Shown here in pieces: positions 1-7,429 of a stretch of DNA of 16,786 nt. Where the stretch lies: the NCBI GenBank assembly GCA_018660305.1, contig JABJKO010000255.1, positions 1 through 16,786 on the forward strand. The letters are read 5' to 3'. The position numbers and the translations under genes were made by a program. How positions within the stretch are numbered: position 1 is the stretch's first letter; each line of letters starts with the position of its first letter. The DNA is from Rhodospirillaceae bacterium. GTDB taxonomy: Bacteria; Pseudomonadota; Alphaproteobacteria; MPNO01; UBA2964. The notes under the pieces were generated by a model, which saw nothing but the letters and a program-made list of their open reading frames with translations, searched no databases and was not told the origin of the DNA.

Positions 1-61
1 CCAGACCCTCCTTTAGATCAGGCCCTTGAGTGTTCCAATTTATATGACGACGGACAATCAT

Positions 62-574
62 ATGATAAAAACATACCTGTTGGCCGCGTCAGCCGCCCTT
101 CTCCTCAGCGCCCCCGCTTTGGCGGGTCACCATGGCCACAAGAGCCCAGAGTCCGGTCCTGTGCAGGCGACCAAAATCATGATCAAGGGTCCCTGGGCCC
201 GGGCCTCCATCGGCCGCAATGGCGCCGCTTTTTTGACAATCGTCAATGAAGGGAAGACCGACGATATGCTGGTTAGGGTCGGGTCCGCGGTTGCGAAGCG
301 TGTCCGGCTCCATAGCCACAAGATGGATGGCAACATCATGCGGATGCGTGCCCTCGACCATGTCCGCGTACCGGCAGGCGCAACGGTGACGTTAAAGCCG
401 GGCGGGCATCACGTCATGCTCATGGGGCTTACCAGCAAACTGAAAGAAGGCGGTGCGTTTCTGCTCACCCTGGAATTCAGGAACGCCGGAAGAATGCAGG
501 TTACCGTCAAGATCGGAAAAATGGGCGCCATGGGAAGCGCGCCGGACCACAGTGGCCAAAAGATGAAGCATTAG
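62..574 (+). CDS. PCuAC-type periplasmic copper(I) chaperone
   Basis: This is a 170-residue secreted protein of the PCuAC (DUF461) family, which carries Cu(I) in the periplasm for assembly of the CuA centre of cytochrome c oxidase. The ATG at 62 is chosen because it opens directly onto a signal peptide (MIKTYLLAASAALLLSAPALA). In-frame starts at 26 (TTG) and 44 (ATG) would only add polar residues. The family copper motif is exact: H84-X10-M95-X21-H117-X-M119, within RMRALDH and PGGHHVMLMGL. Extra possible metal ligands flank the domain: a His cluster just after cleavage (GHHGHK) and a Met/His-rich tail (MGAMGSAPDHSGQKMKH). No SCO-type partner or oxidase gene is visible. The gene converges on the dehydrogenase downstream with a 9-base gap. 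The family call is secure; the start is moderately sure. Confidence 0.9.
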   Translation: MIKTYLLAASAALLLSAPALAGHHGHKSPESGPVQATKIMIKGPWARASIGRNGAAFLTIVNEGKTDDMLVRVGSAVAKRVRLHSHKMDGNIMRMRALDHVRVPAGATVTLKPGGHHVMLMGLTSKLKEGGAFLLTLEFRNAGRMQVTVKIGKMGAMGSAPDHSGQKMKH

Positions 575-583
575 GGCAGGCGT

Positions 584-1648
584 TCAGGTCGCACCGATCG
601 CCGCCACAAGGGCGCGCGTAAAGTCCTTTGTACCGCAGGTCCCGCCCAGATCAATTGTCCGTGTCCTGGAGTCGGCCAGTAACGCATCGGTTTCGTCCTT
701 TAAGCACCCGGCCGCCGCCGTTAGATCATCCCGATTGTGGCGGGCGCCCAAATGATCCAGCAGCATGGCCACGGATTGAATAAAGGCCACCGGATTTGCC
801 TTGTCCTGTCCGGCGATATCGGGGGCCGACCCGTGGGCGGCCTGGGCAATGGCATGCCTGTCGCCGGCATTCAGAGACGCCGCCAGCCCGAGGCCACCGG
901 CAATCTCCGCCGCCTCATCGGATAGAATGTCGCCAAACATATTGGTGGTGACCACCACGTCGAAACGCTGCGGTTCCCGAATTAGCAATGCCGCCATGGC
1001 ATCGACGATCACGGTGTCGACTGTTACGTCGGGATAATCCTTGGCCACGTGTTTCACCTGATCGAGAAACAGCCCGCTGTAAATCTTGAGAACATTAGCC
1101 TTGTGAACCGCGGTCACCCGCTTGCTGCGCCGCCGCGCCAACTCGAACGCGGTAACCGCGATGCGCCGGCACCCCTCCACCGTGACCTTGCCAACCGCAA
1201 GGGCCACTTCGGGCGTCGGCATGAATTCACCGGTACCCACCGCCATATTCCGGTCCGCATAGAACCCTTCGGTGTTTTCGCGGACGATCACCAGATCCAT
1301 GTCATCGGCGTGGCCGGGGACGCCCGCCCGGACGTAGCTGGGACGGATATTGGCGTAGAGGTCGAAATTGCTGCGAAACCAGGCCGACGGGTTGATACCG
1401 CCCTGCGCGGCAGCCGGATAATCCTCGGTCGAGACCGGTCCAAGCAAAACGCCGTCGACCTCCGAGGCCAGCGCCATGACATCAGCCGGCACTGTCGTCC
1501 CGGATTGCTCCAGACTGGCGAACCCGACCTCGCGGTGAATGAGATCAATGCCGAGAGAAAACCGACGATCCAGAACGGCAAGAGAGTCGACCGCTGACGC
1601 AACGATTTCCGGTCCGATGCCATCGCCGGGAAGTACCAGTAATTTCAT
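584..1648 (-). CDS. Isocitrate/isopropylmalate dehydrogenase family protein
   Basis: This 354-residue protein belongs to the family of NAD(P)- and Mg2+-dependent decarboxylating dehydrogenases of beta-hydroxyacids (isopropylmalate, isocitrate, homoisocitrate, tartrate/D-malate). Visible landmarks are the N-terminal LPGDGIGPE, substrate arginines in FRSNFDLYANIRPSY (92 and 102) and RENTEGFY (123), the catalytic Tyr130 and Lys183 (HKANVLK), the metal aspartates D216, D240 and D244 (MFGDILSDEAAEIAGG), and the cofactor loop AAHGSAPDIAG near 270-280. RENTEGFY resembles isocitrate or homoisocitrate dehydrogenases, but the length suits LeuB- or tartrate-dehydrogenase-like enzymes, so the substrate cannot be fixed. 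No leuCD neighbours are present, which argues against a leucine-biosynthesis role. A purine-rich stretch (AAGGGGACGG) lies upstream of the ATG on the minus strand. Confidence 0.88.
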   Translation of the reverse strand: MKLLVLPGDGIGPEIVASAVDSLAVLDRRFSLGIDLIHREVGFASLEQSGTTVPADVMALASEVDGVLLGPVSTEDYPAAAQGGINPSAWFRSNFDLYANIRPSYVRAGVPGHADDMDLVIVRENTEGFYADRNMAVGTGEFMPTPEVALAVGKVTVEGCRRIAVTAFELARRRSKRVTAVHKANVLKIYSGLFLDQVKHVAKDYPDVTVDTVIVDAMAALLIREPQRFDVVVTTNMFGDILSDEAAEIAGGLGLAASLNAGDRHAIAQAAHGSAPDIAGQDKANPVAFIQSVAMLLDHLGARHNRDDLTAAAGCLKDETDALLADSRTRTIDLGGTCGTKDFTRALVAAIGAT

Positions 1649-1710
1649 TTAATCCGTCCCCTTCTATCATGACCGGGACAATACCCGAGGGGGCGATGGG
1701 ACGAAAGCCG

Positions 1711-1731
1711 CGGCGGGCCCGTTGGCCGCCG
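1711..1731 (-). terminator. GC-rich hairpin after the small membrane protein gene
   Basis: CGGCGG (1711-1716) can pair with CCGCCG (1726-1731) around a 9-base centre. The hairpin sits just past the stop of the 161-residue gene and before the dehydrogenase start. There is no strong U-tract on the minus strand, only CTTTCG a few bases further on. It may weaken read-through between the two genes or may be incidental. Confidence 0.25.
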
Positions 1732-1754
1732 AACCGCTAAATCAGAATATTGTT

Positions 1755-2240
1755 CTAAGCGGGCTGATCGTTGTCGGACGTGGCCGTCGCCAGAAATGTC
1801 GACGCGCTCTCCAGAGAGGCGCCTGCCTTTTCCTGCAACGATCTGTCGGCATTTCGCATATAGGACAGTATGGTCGCGACCGTCCATTCCTGCTCGACAC
1901 GTTCGCAGAATTTGTCATCGAGCGACAATCCGTCGCTTCGAACGCTGTGAACAAACTGCCATAGCTGGTTGTAGGCCATGAGCAGCCTTTCGGAATCGAT
2001 TGCCGGCGCCATCGGCTGGCTGTCACTGTCCGCCTCGGGAGATTTCGGCGCCTCGCGAACTGGTTCCTCTGCCTGCTGTTCGCCACTTGCAATGACACGC
2101 AGATGCACCACCAATTGATTGACGCGCTCCAGCCAGTCCGGCCTGCTGGGCAGCAATGCTTCCACGGCGGCGACGGACATCGCCAGCGCAACGGCAATGA
2201 CACTGCACACAATGGATTTTGCTGTATCGACGAAATTCAT
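1755..2240 (-). CDS. Small membrane-anchored protein of unknown function
   Basis: I do not recognise this 161-residue protein. Residues about 9-30 (SIVCSVIAVALAMSVAAVEA) form a hydrophobic segment that could be a membrane anchor or uncleaved signal. It is followed by a helical stretch containing WLERVNQLVVHLRV, and an acidic, Pro/Ser-rich linker (about 54-80, EEPVREAPKSPEADSD). Residues about 83-150 form a probably helical domain (LLMAYNQLWQFVHSV, EWTVATILSYMRNADRSL). The frame is preferred over two overlapping ones because its composition is protein-like. The competing frames give Arg/Trp/Cys-rich shadows. No convincing ribosome-binding site is visible, so expression and start are uncertain. 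It lies between the dehydrogenase and the acyl-CoA synthetase on the same strand. Confidence 0.6.
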   Translation of the reverse strand: MNFVDTAKSIVCSVIAVALAMSVAAVEALLPSRPDWLERVNQLVVHLRVIASGEQQAEEPVREAPKSPEADSDSQPMAPAIDSERLLMAYNQLWQFVHSVRSDGLSLDDKFCERVEQEWTVATILSYMRNADRSLQEKAGASLESASTFLATATSDNDQPA

Positions 2241-2325
2241 GGCTACGACCGCCCGGCAAGGCTCGACAAACGTCCAGACCAGTCAGACTATCCTATTGGC
2301 ATGAATGTTGCGTTAATCGTTGGCT

Positions 2326-4509
2326 CTAGGCGGAACCGGCAACAACCACAAGCGCATCAAGGGCAAAGGCGCCCTCTCCGTCCGCAAGGGCCACAAAGGG
2401 GTTGATATCGAGGGATTCGATGGAGTCACCGGCATCCGCCGCCAGCCTGCCGACGGCGACCAGGGCGTTGACGATGGCACCGCGATCATAGGGTCCGGCA
2501 CCGCGATATCCATCGATAAGACGCCCGGCGCGGGTAGCCTCGATGAGCCGCTCGGCCCCGTCCGGCCCAAAGCCGGGCGCCGCAAAGGCCACATCCTTCA
2601 CCAGTTCAAGCCAGACACCGCCGGCGCCGAACATGACCACCGGACCCATTTCCGGGTCGTTCTGGATCCCGATCACCAGCTCCAGGCCATTTGGCACGGA
2701 TTGCGCCACCAGCCAGCCCTCGAGCTCTATGTCCGGATCATACGCGGAGACGTTTTCGGCGATCTCGGTGCAGGCACGCCTCGCGGCGTCGGCATCGTGC
2801 ACATTCAGCATGACCGCGCCGGCATCGGATTTATGGGTCAACGCGCCCGCCACGGCCTTGATCACCACCGGATAGCCAATCTCCTCCGCCAGCGATACGG
2901 CGGCGTCTATGGTGGTGGCGACGCCCTCCCGGGGCAGAGGAACCCCATAGGCAGACACCAGCGCCTTGGAGTCCGGTTCACTCAATGCCACGGCCATTCT
3001 TGTTTCCGACTGCCGCCGCTTTAAATCTGCGATCTGGCCGGGGATGGCCGGTACCGCAGCCCGAGTCGCGGCGTCAGCGGCATATTGCCGGCGATTGCGG
3101 TAGTCCAAGGCGGTTCGAATGGTCTCAAAGGCCCGTTCCGGTTCGTTCAGGACGGTGATATGGGGAAACTTCTTGCGCGCGTCCCGCGTAAAGTCGGTCA
3201 AATCGTACGATGTGGGCGACGTCAGGGCGACGGGCTTGCCGCCCTTGCTGAGAAATCGCTCTTCGACGCCCTGCATGACGCTGAGGACGCGATTGGCGCG
3301 GCGGCGGTTGGCATCGTTCAGCCCTTCGTTGGGCGGCAGATCCTCCTGATAGAGCATCATGCCGATGGCCGGATCGCTGCAAATGGCGTCAATCAGGTCG
3401 AGAACCGTCTCGGTGGGCTGATTGAGAAACTGCGCCGCATCGAGCGGGTTGCTGATGCGGGCGTCGTCGCCCATCAGCGCGGCAATCCGGGCAACCGTTT
3501 CAGGGGCAAAAGCCGGGATGGGCACCCCGTGCCGTGCCGCCGCATCCACCGACAGCCCCCGGACGCCGCCGGAATTGACCAGGACTCCAACCCCATCGGC
3601 CTGGGGCATGTCGGCCAGCAGGAGAAACTCCATCAGATTGACGGCCTCATCGGCGCTGTTCACCCGGATGGCGCCTGCGTCCCCGGCGACGGCATCGAAG
3701 GCCTCGATGGCGCCGGCCAGCGATCCCGTATGGGCAAGCGCCGCCGCACGTCCGCCTTCCGAGGCCCCCATCTTGAGCACCACGACGGGCTTTCCCGCAT
3801 CGCGCGCCCGCCGGCAGGCCGCAAGGAAATCCTGCGGCCGCCGCACCGCCTCGATCAGGCAAAACACCAGGCGAACGTCGGGATCGGTTATGTAGTAATC
3901 AATGTAATCGGCCGCCGCCAAGCCGGTTTCATTACCGCTGGTTACGATATAGCCCACATCGATGCCGCGGCTGATCAGGCTGCGGGCAATGGTCGGTGTC
4001 GTGGTACCGCTCTGGCCGACCATCGCCACGGGCCCCCGTACCAGATTAGTCATCCGGTCATCGGGCAAGGTCAGCAGATTTGAGCGTGCCGACAGATTGC
4101 CCAGACAGTTGGGCCCCGAAACAGCCAGACCGGTCTGCTCGATGACCTCACGAAGTTCCTCTTCGAGCGCACGCCCTTCCTCGGTCGCCATTTCGATGTA
4201 GCCCGCGGCATAAACGGTTGCGCTGCGGGTTCCCAGGGCAGCCGCTTCCTGCAATATGCCGGCGACTGTCGGCGCGGCGCGCATCACCACCAGATGATCA
4301 GGCACTATCGGCAGCGACGCGAGATCCGGATAGCATGTCGCCCCCCAGATCTCATCGTGGTTGGGATTGACCGGATAGACCGGCCCGGGGAATTTGAAGC
4401 GCTGGAGATTAGCGAATATCCGGGCCGTCCAACCGGTGGGATTTTCCCGCGCGCCAAGGATGGCAATGCTGGTCGGGTTGAGCAGCGCATCAACTTTGTC
4501 TTTTTGCAT
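2326..4509 (-). CDS. Fused NDP-forming acyl-CoA synthetase (acetate--CoA ligase family)
   Basis: This protein has the architecture of ADP-forming acyl-CoA synthetases with both subunits on one chain. These enzymes make an acyl-CoA from acid, CoA and NTP through a phosphohistidine (or run in reverse). The order is a CoA-binding Rossmann domain (LLNPTSIAILGA at the start), succinyl-CoA-ligase-like domains (SGPNCLGN, MVGQSGTTT), the phosphohistidine motif in GGRAAALAHTGSLAG (His260 from this start), then a C-terminal ATP-grasp domain over roughly the last 225 residues (GYPVVIKAVAGALTHKSDAG, LVIGIQNDPEMGPVVMFGAGG). I chose the ATG at 4509 because AGGGA precedes it closely and the family begins near here. 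An ATG at 4536 would add nine residues but has no visible ribosome-binding site. The gene diverges from the Bug protein and probably activates an organic acid to its CoA ester; the substrate is unknown. Confidence 0.9.
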   Translation of the reverse strand: MQKDKVDALLNPTSIAILGARENPTGWTARIFANLQRFKFPGPVYPVNPNHDEIWGATCYPDLASLPIVPDHLVVMRAAPTVAGILQEAAALGTRSATVYAAGYIEMATEEGRALEEELREVIEQTGLAVSGPNCLGNLSARSNLLTLPDDRMTNLVRGPVAMVGQSGTTTPTIARSLISRGIDVGYIVTSGNETGLAAADYIDYYITDPDVRLVFCLIEAVRRPQDFLAACRRARDAGKPVVVLKMGASEGGRAAALAHTGSLAGAIEAFDAVAGDAGAIRVNSADEAVNLMEFLLLADMPQADGVGVLVNSGGVRGLSVDAAARHGVPIPAFAPETVARIAALMGDDARISNPLDAAQFLNQPTETVLDLIDAICSDPAIGMMLYQEDLPPNEGLNDANRRRANRVLSVMQGVEERFLSKGGKPVALTSPTSYDLTDFTRDARKKFPHITVLNEPERAFETIRTALDYRNRRQYAADAATRAAVPAIPGQIADLKRRQSETRMAVALSEPDSKALVSAYGVPLPREGVATTIDAAVSLAEEIGYPVVIKAVAGALTHKSDAGAVMLNVHDADAARRACTEIAENVSAYDPDIELEGWLVAQSVPNGLELVIGIQNDPEMGPVVMFGAGGVWLELVKDVAFAAPGFGPDGAERLIEATRAGRLIDGYRGAGPYDRGAIVNALVAVGRLAADAGDSIESLDINPFVALADGEGAFALDALVVVAGSA

Positions 4510-4594
4510 GAGTCCCTGTTTCGACGATTTATTCATTAGTGTTTCAGCTAGTTTGTCGCATTCGTCTGGTGCTCACAAGAGGCGGCAAAGCGGC

Positions 4595-4631
4595 GGTTGA
4601 CGGTCAACCAATCCGCTTCTAACGTGATTGG
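4595..4631. promoter_or_regulatory. Divergent promoter region with palindromic operator candidate
   Basis: GGTTGAC-G-GTCAACC (4595-4609) is a perfect 7-base inverted repeat around one base. A second repeat, CCAATC (4608-4613) and GATTGG (4626-4631), overlaps its right arm. On the plus strand TTGACG (4597-4602) lies 17 bases before TAACGT (4620-4625), a plausible sigma-70-like pair that would start transcription near 4632, about 65 bases before the Bug start codon. The palindrome covers the candidate -35, so a bound dimeric regulator could control the Bug gene and possibly the divergent synthetase. No regulator gene is visible in the window. The operator reading is inferred. Confidence 0.45.
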
Positions 4632-4696
4632 ATAATAAGAGAACACGCGGCCCATTTCATGAGGATCGCGTACCAAAACTCAACAGGGGGAACAGG

Positions 4697-5710
4697 ATGA
4701 TGCGGAATTTCGCACTTTCATGCTTATGGGTATGCGCGGTCACCATCGGCATCACGGGATCTGCCAGCGCCGCCGATTATTACAAGGGCAAAAAGATCAC
4801 CATGATCGTCGGCTATTCGGCCGGTGGAGGATTCGATTTCTTCGCCCGGCTGGTGGCGCGCCACTACGGTAAATACATTCCGGGCCAGCCGACTGTCGTG
4901 GTCCAGAACATGCCGGGGGCCAGCAGCGTCAAGGCGGCAAACTATCTGTACAACGCGGCCCAGAAAGACGGCTCCACTATCGGTGCGCTGGGCTCGACCC
5001 TGGCGCTCAACAAGCTCCTCGGCCGGCCGGGGAAATACGATGCGTCAAAGTATTTTTGGATCGGCCGCATCGCCGCCGGTGATTCCGTTGGTATTGTCTG
5101 GCATAAGGCGGGCGTCAAATCCGTCAAGGATGCCAAGAAGAAATCGGTCATCTGGGCAGCCGGCTCCCCCATGGGGCCAACCATGATGACGGCGGTCGCG
5201 CTAAACAAGCTCAACGGCGCCAAATTCAAGATCGTCAAAGGCTATAAGGGCTCATCCCGCATGCTGGCGGCCATGGAACGCGGCGAAGCCGAAGGCACGA
5301 CCATTGGCTGGGCCGCTCTGAAGAAGCGCAAGGCCCATCTGTTACGGGACAAGAAGGTCGATGTCTTCTTTTTCATGGGGTACGAACGTAATCCCGACCT
5401 GCCCAACATTCCCACATTGATCGAAACCGCACCGACTGAAGAAGCCAAGAAGATATTCAGACTTCTGACCAGCCGCGAAGTGGTTGGCCGTAATTTCAAT
5501 GCACCACCTGGCATCCCGGCCAAGGCCGGCGCCGCATTGCGCCTTGGTTTTAACCGGATGATCAAAGACAAGGCCTTTCTCGAAGACATCAACAAACGCG
5601 GTATTGAGATAAGCCCGATGAGTGGAGCAAAACTGCAGAAGGTTGTGGAGGAAGTAATGGCGACGGATGCCGCCCTTGCCAAGAAGCTCAAATGGGCCAC
5701 GACACCCTAA
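4697..5710 (+). CDS. Bug/TctC-family periplasmic solute-binding protein
   Basis: This 337-residue protein is a tripartite-tricarboxylate-transporter substrate receptor (Bug family), which binds carboxylates in the periplasm. The ATG at 4697 follows an AGGGGGAACAGG ribosome-binding region and opens a signal peptide (MMRNFALSCLWVCAVTIGIT, cleavage near SASAADYY). A TTG at 4628 is in frame but would bury the signal peptide. Family features are KKITMIVGYSAGGGFDFFAR at the mature N-terminus, PGASSVKAANYLYNAAQKDG, and the second-lobe GSRMLAAMERGEAEG-like region (the first residues read YKGSSRML). No TctA or TctB membrane subunits are present, as is common for orphan Bug proteins. It heads the plus-strand acyl-CoA block, so its ligand may be the acid that the block degrades. 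That link is inferred. Confidence 0.9.
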   Translation: MMRNFALSCLWVCAVTIGITGSASAADYYKGKKITMIVGYSAGGGFDFFARLVARHYGKYIPGQPTVVVQNMPGASSVKAANYLYNAAQKDGSTIGALGSTLALNKLLGRPGKYDASKYFWIGRIAAGDSVGIVWHKAGVKSVKDAKKKSVIWAAGSPMGPTMMTAVALNKLNGAKFKIVKGYKGSSRMLAAMERGEAEGTTIGWAALKKRKAHLLRDKKVDVFFFMGYERNPDLPNIPTLIETAPTEEAKKIFRLLTSREVVGRNFNAPPGIPAKAGAALRLGFNRMIKDKAFLEDINKRGIEISPMSGAKLQKVVEEVMATDAALAKKLKWATTP

Positions 5711-5720
5711 GACGTACACT

Positions 5721-5742
5721 GGCGCCGCCGCTCAGCGGCGCC
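5721..5742 (+). terminator. Strong GC hairpin between Bug gene and thiolase-like gene
   Basis: GGCGCCGC (5721-5728) pairs perfectly with GCGGCGCC (5735-5742) around a 6-base loop, 11 bases after the Bug stop codon. No U-tract follows (GCTGCCGCGTC), so it is not a textbook intrinsic terminator. It could end or attenuate the Bug transcript, or protect its 3' end. Confidence 0.45.
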
Positions 5743-5808
5743 GCTGCCGCGTCTTAGAATTTCCGCGGTATTACTGTAGATAAACACACGACAAAACAGG
5801 GACATCCC

Positions 5809-6990
5809 GTGAAGAACAATTTGATAAACAAGGACATAGCGATCATCGCCTATGCCGAAACCAAGAACGTCCGGCGGTCCGGGCGGGCGACATATGATAT
5901 TGCCGCCGAGGCCACCGCCAAAGTGCTCGACTATGCGGGTCTGGGCACCAAGGACATCGACGGTATGGCGACCATGCTGCCGTCCAGCGAGGCCGGCAAT
6001 AATTTTTATTCCAACTATCTCGGCGACCATCTGGGGCTGACGACGACCTGGACCCAGACCACCGATCTGGGGGGTGCGGCCATGCTGGGCAACGTATCCC
6101 GCGCCGCCATGGCCATCCAGTCCGGCTATTGCGAGATGGTGCTGTCCATCGCCGCCGCCGCGCCCACCACCCGGCGGGTGGACGATCAGCGGTCCTACCG
6201 CACGGAATTTCGCAACCCGACGGGGATTCAGGGCCCGCCCGGCGCGTTCGGGCTTCTCATGCACCGTTACATGCACCAGTACGATTTGAAGTTCGAGGCC
6301 CTCGGCAAGCTGGCCGTCGCGCAGCGTAATGGCGCCATCGTCAATGAATTCGCGGTGGAAGGGCTGCGCAAGCCACTCACGGTGGACGATTACCTCAACG
6401 CCCGCATGGTTTCGACACCCCTGCGGCTGCTGGATTCCGTCATGCCCTGCGATGGCGGCAACGCCATCCTGATTACCACCACGGAACGGGCGAAGAAAAT
6501 GGGCGTCAAAAAAATGGTGCATCCCATCTCCTACGCCGAAATCGTCAATTTCAATATTCGCGAACAGCTTCCCGATATCACCGAAACCGGTTTCTCCGTG
6601 GTCGGACCCCAGGCGCTGGAAAAGGCTAATATGACGCCCGACGATATCCATATGTTCCACCCCTATGACGATTTCCTGATCGCCGAAATGCTGCAGCTCG
6701 AGCAGATCGGATTTTGCGGACGGGGAGAGGGATCGGAATATCTGCTGGAAACGGATATTTCCCCGGCCGGGAAACTGCCCATCAATACGGGCGGCGGCCA
6801 GATATCCGCCGGCCAGCCGGGTCTTGCCGGCGGCCAGCTCAATCTGATCGAAGCCATACGCCAGCTCTTCAACGAGGCCCCCGGCCGGCAGATACCCGAT
6901 CCGAGCACCGCCATGGTCACCGGCATCGGAGTCATCCCTTATGTGCGGAACTGGGGAAACAGCGCGGTACTTATTCTGGAGCGTGGATAA
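5809..6990 (+). CDS. Thiolase-like protein (SCP-x/Ltp2-type), canonical catalytic Cys absent
   Basis: This 393-residue protein has the thiolase fold of the SCP-x/lipid-transfer thiolase class. The GTG start at 5809 is preceded by ACAGGGAC at suitable spacing. Where biosynthetic and degradative thiolases carry the nucleophilic Cys, this protein reads TDLGGAAMLG (85-94). The C-terminal GHP motif is changed to AGQP within INTGGGQISAGQPGLAGG (325-342). Another region reads FHPYDDFLIAEMLQLEQIGF (283-302). Members that lack the Cys and pair with a DUF35 protein include Ltp2, the retro-aldolase of steroid side-chain degradation, so cleavage or formation of a carbon-carbon bond without a thiolase-type acyl-enzyme is possible. 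Its stop overlaps the DUF35 start (TAATG), implying translational coupling and probably one complex. Family is secure; reaction is inferred. Confidence 0.85.
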   Translation: MKNNLINKDIAIIAYAETKNVRRSGRATYDIAAEATAKVLDYAGLGTKDIDGMATMLPSSEAGNNFYSNYLGDHLGLTTTWTQTTDLGGAAMLGNVSRAAMAIQSGYCEMVLSIAAAAPTTRRVDDQRSYRTEFRNPTGIQGPPGAFGLLMHRYMHQYDLKFEALGKLAVAQRNGAIVNEFAVEGLRKPLTVDDYLNARMVSTPLRLLDSVMPCDGGNAILITTTERAKKMGVKKMVHPISYAEIVNFNIREQLPDITETGFSVVGPQALEKANMTPDDIHMFHPYDDFLIAEMLQLEQIGFCGRGEGSEYLLETDISPAGKLPINTGGGQISAGQPGLAGGQLNLIEAIRQLFNEAPGRQIPDPSTAMVTGIGVIPYVRNWGNSAVLILERG

Positions 6991-7406
6991 TGGCAGAAAG
7001 AACGAAAAACCCGCGTCCCGCGCCGACGCCCACCAACATCACCCAGCCTTTCTGGGATGGCGTCAATCAGCATAAGTTTCTGCTGCAATATGATCCCGAG
7101 GTGGACAAGTACCAGTTCTACCCACGCGCCATCAGTGTCCATACCGGAAAACAGAATCTTGAATGGCGGGAAGTTTCCGGCAAGGGGACGCTCTACTCCT
7201 ATACGGAAACCCACGTTCCGGCCCGCGGCTTTGAAGGCGACGAACCCTATCTGATCGCCGCCGTGGAACTCAACGAGGGCGTCCGCTTGATGAGTCTGCT
7301 GCATAATTGCACCATCGACGATGTCGAGATCGGCATGAAGGTGCGGCTGTGCTGGGACACCATCAATGAAGACAGCGAATATTTCGCGTTCGAACCCGAT
7401 AAATAG
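6990..7406 (+). CDS. DUF35 OB-fold protein with cysteine-less zinc ribbon
   Basis: This 138-residue protein is a Zn-ribbon/OB-fold (DUF35) acyl-CoA-associated protein. DUF35 proteins commonly form complexes with thiolase-like enzymes, as in Ltp2-ChsH2 and the archaeal thiolase/HMG-CoA synthase. The start ATG overlaps the thiolase-like stop by one base, with GGAG just upstream. The ribbon segment is recognisable (about 30-58: FLLQYDPEVDKYQFYPR then HTGKQNLEW). All four positions that normally hold Cys are replaced, by my alignment D35, V38, S49 and T52. The only cysteines are 107 and 121, in the OB-fold part. The OB-fold region is normal (GKGTLYSYTETH, EPYLIAAVELNEGVRLMSLL). It should still fold and bind its partner but probably has no structural zinc. 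Confidence 0.87.
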   Translation: MAERTKNPRPAPTPTNITQPFWDGVNQHKFLLQYDPEVDKYQFYPRAISVHTGKQNLEWREVSGKGTLYSYTETHVPARGFEGDEPYLIAAVELNEGVRLMSLLHNCTIDDVEIGMKVRLCWDTINEDSEYFAFEPDK

Positions 7407-7429
7407 AAACCCAAGGTACCTGGCCAGAA

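Noticed and set aside
3085..4083. Long plus-strand open frame (332 codons) inside the acyl-CoA synthetase
   Set aside because: It is antisense to a clearly conserved gene and has a His/Arg/Gly-rich, non-protein-like composition typical of G+C-rich shadows.
4628..4696. N-terminal extension of the Bug protein from a TTG at 4628
   Set aside because: It would place 23 polar residues before a clear signal peptide, whereas the ATG at 4697 has a good ribosome-binding site.
5707..6660. Minus-strand open frame (317 codons) opposite the thiolase-like gene
   Set aside because: It is a shadow of a well-supported coding frame and shows no recognisable domain.
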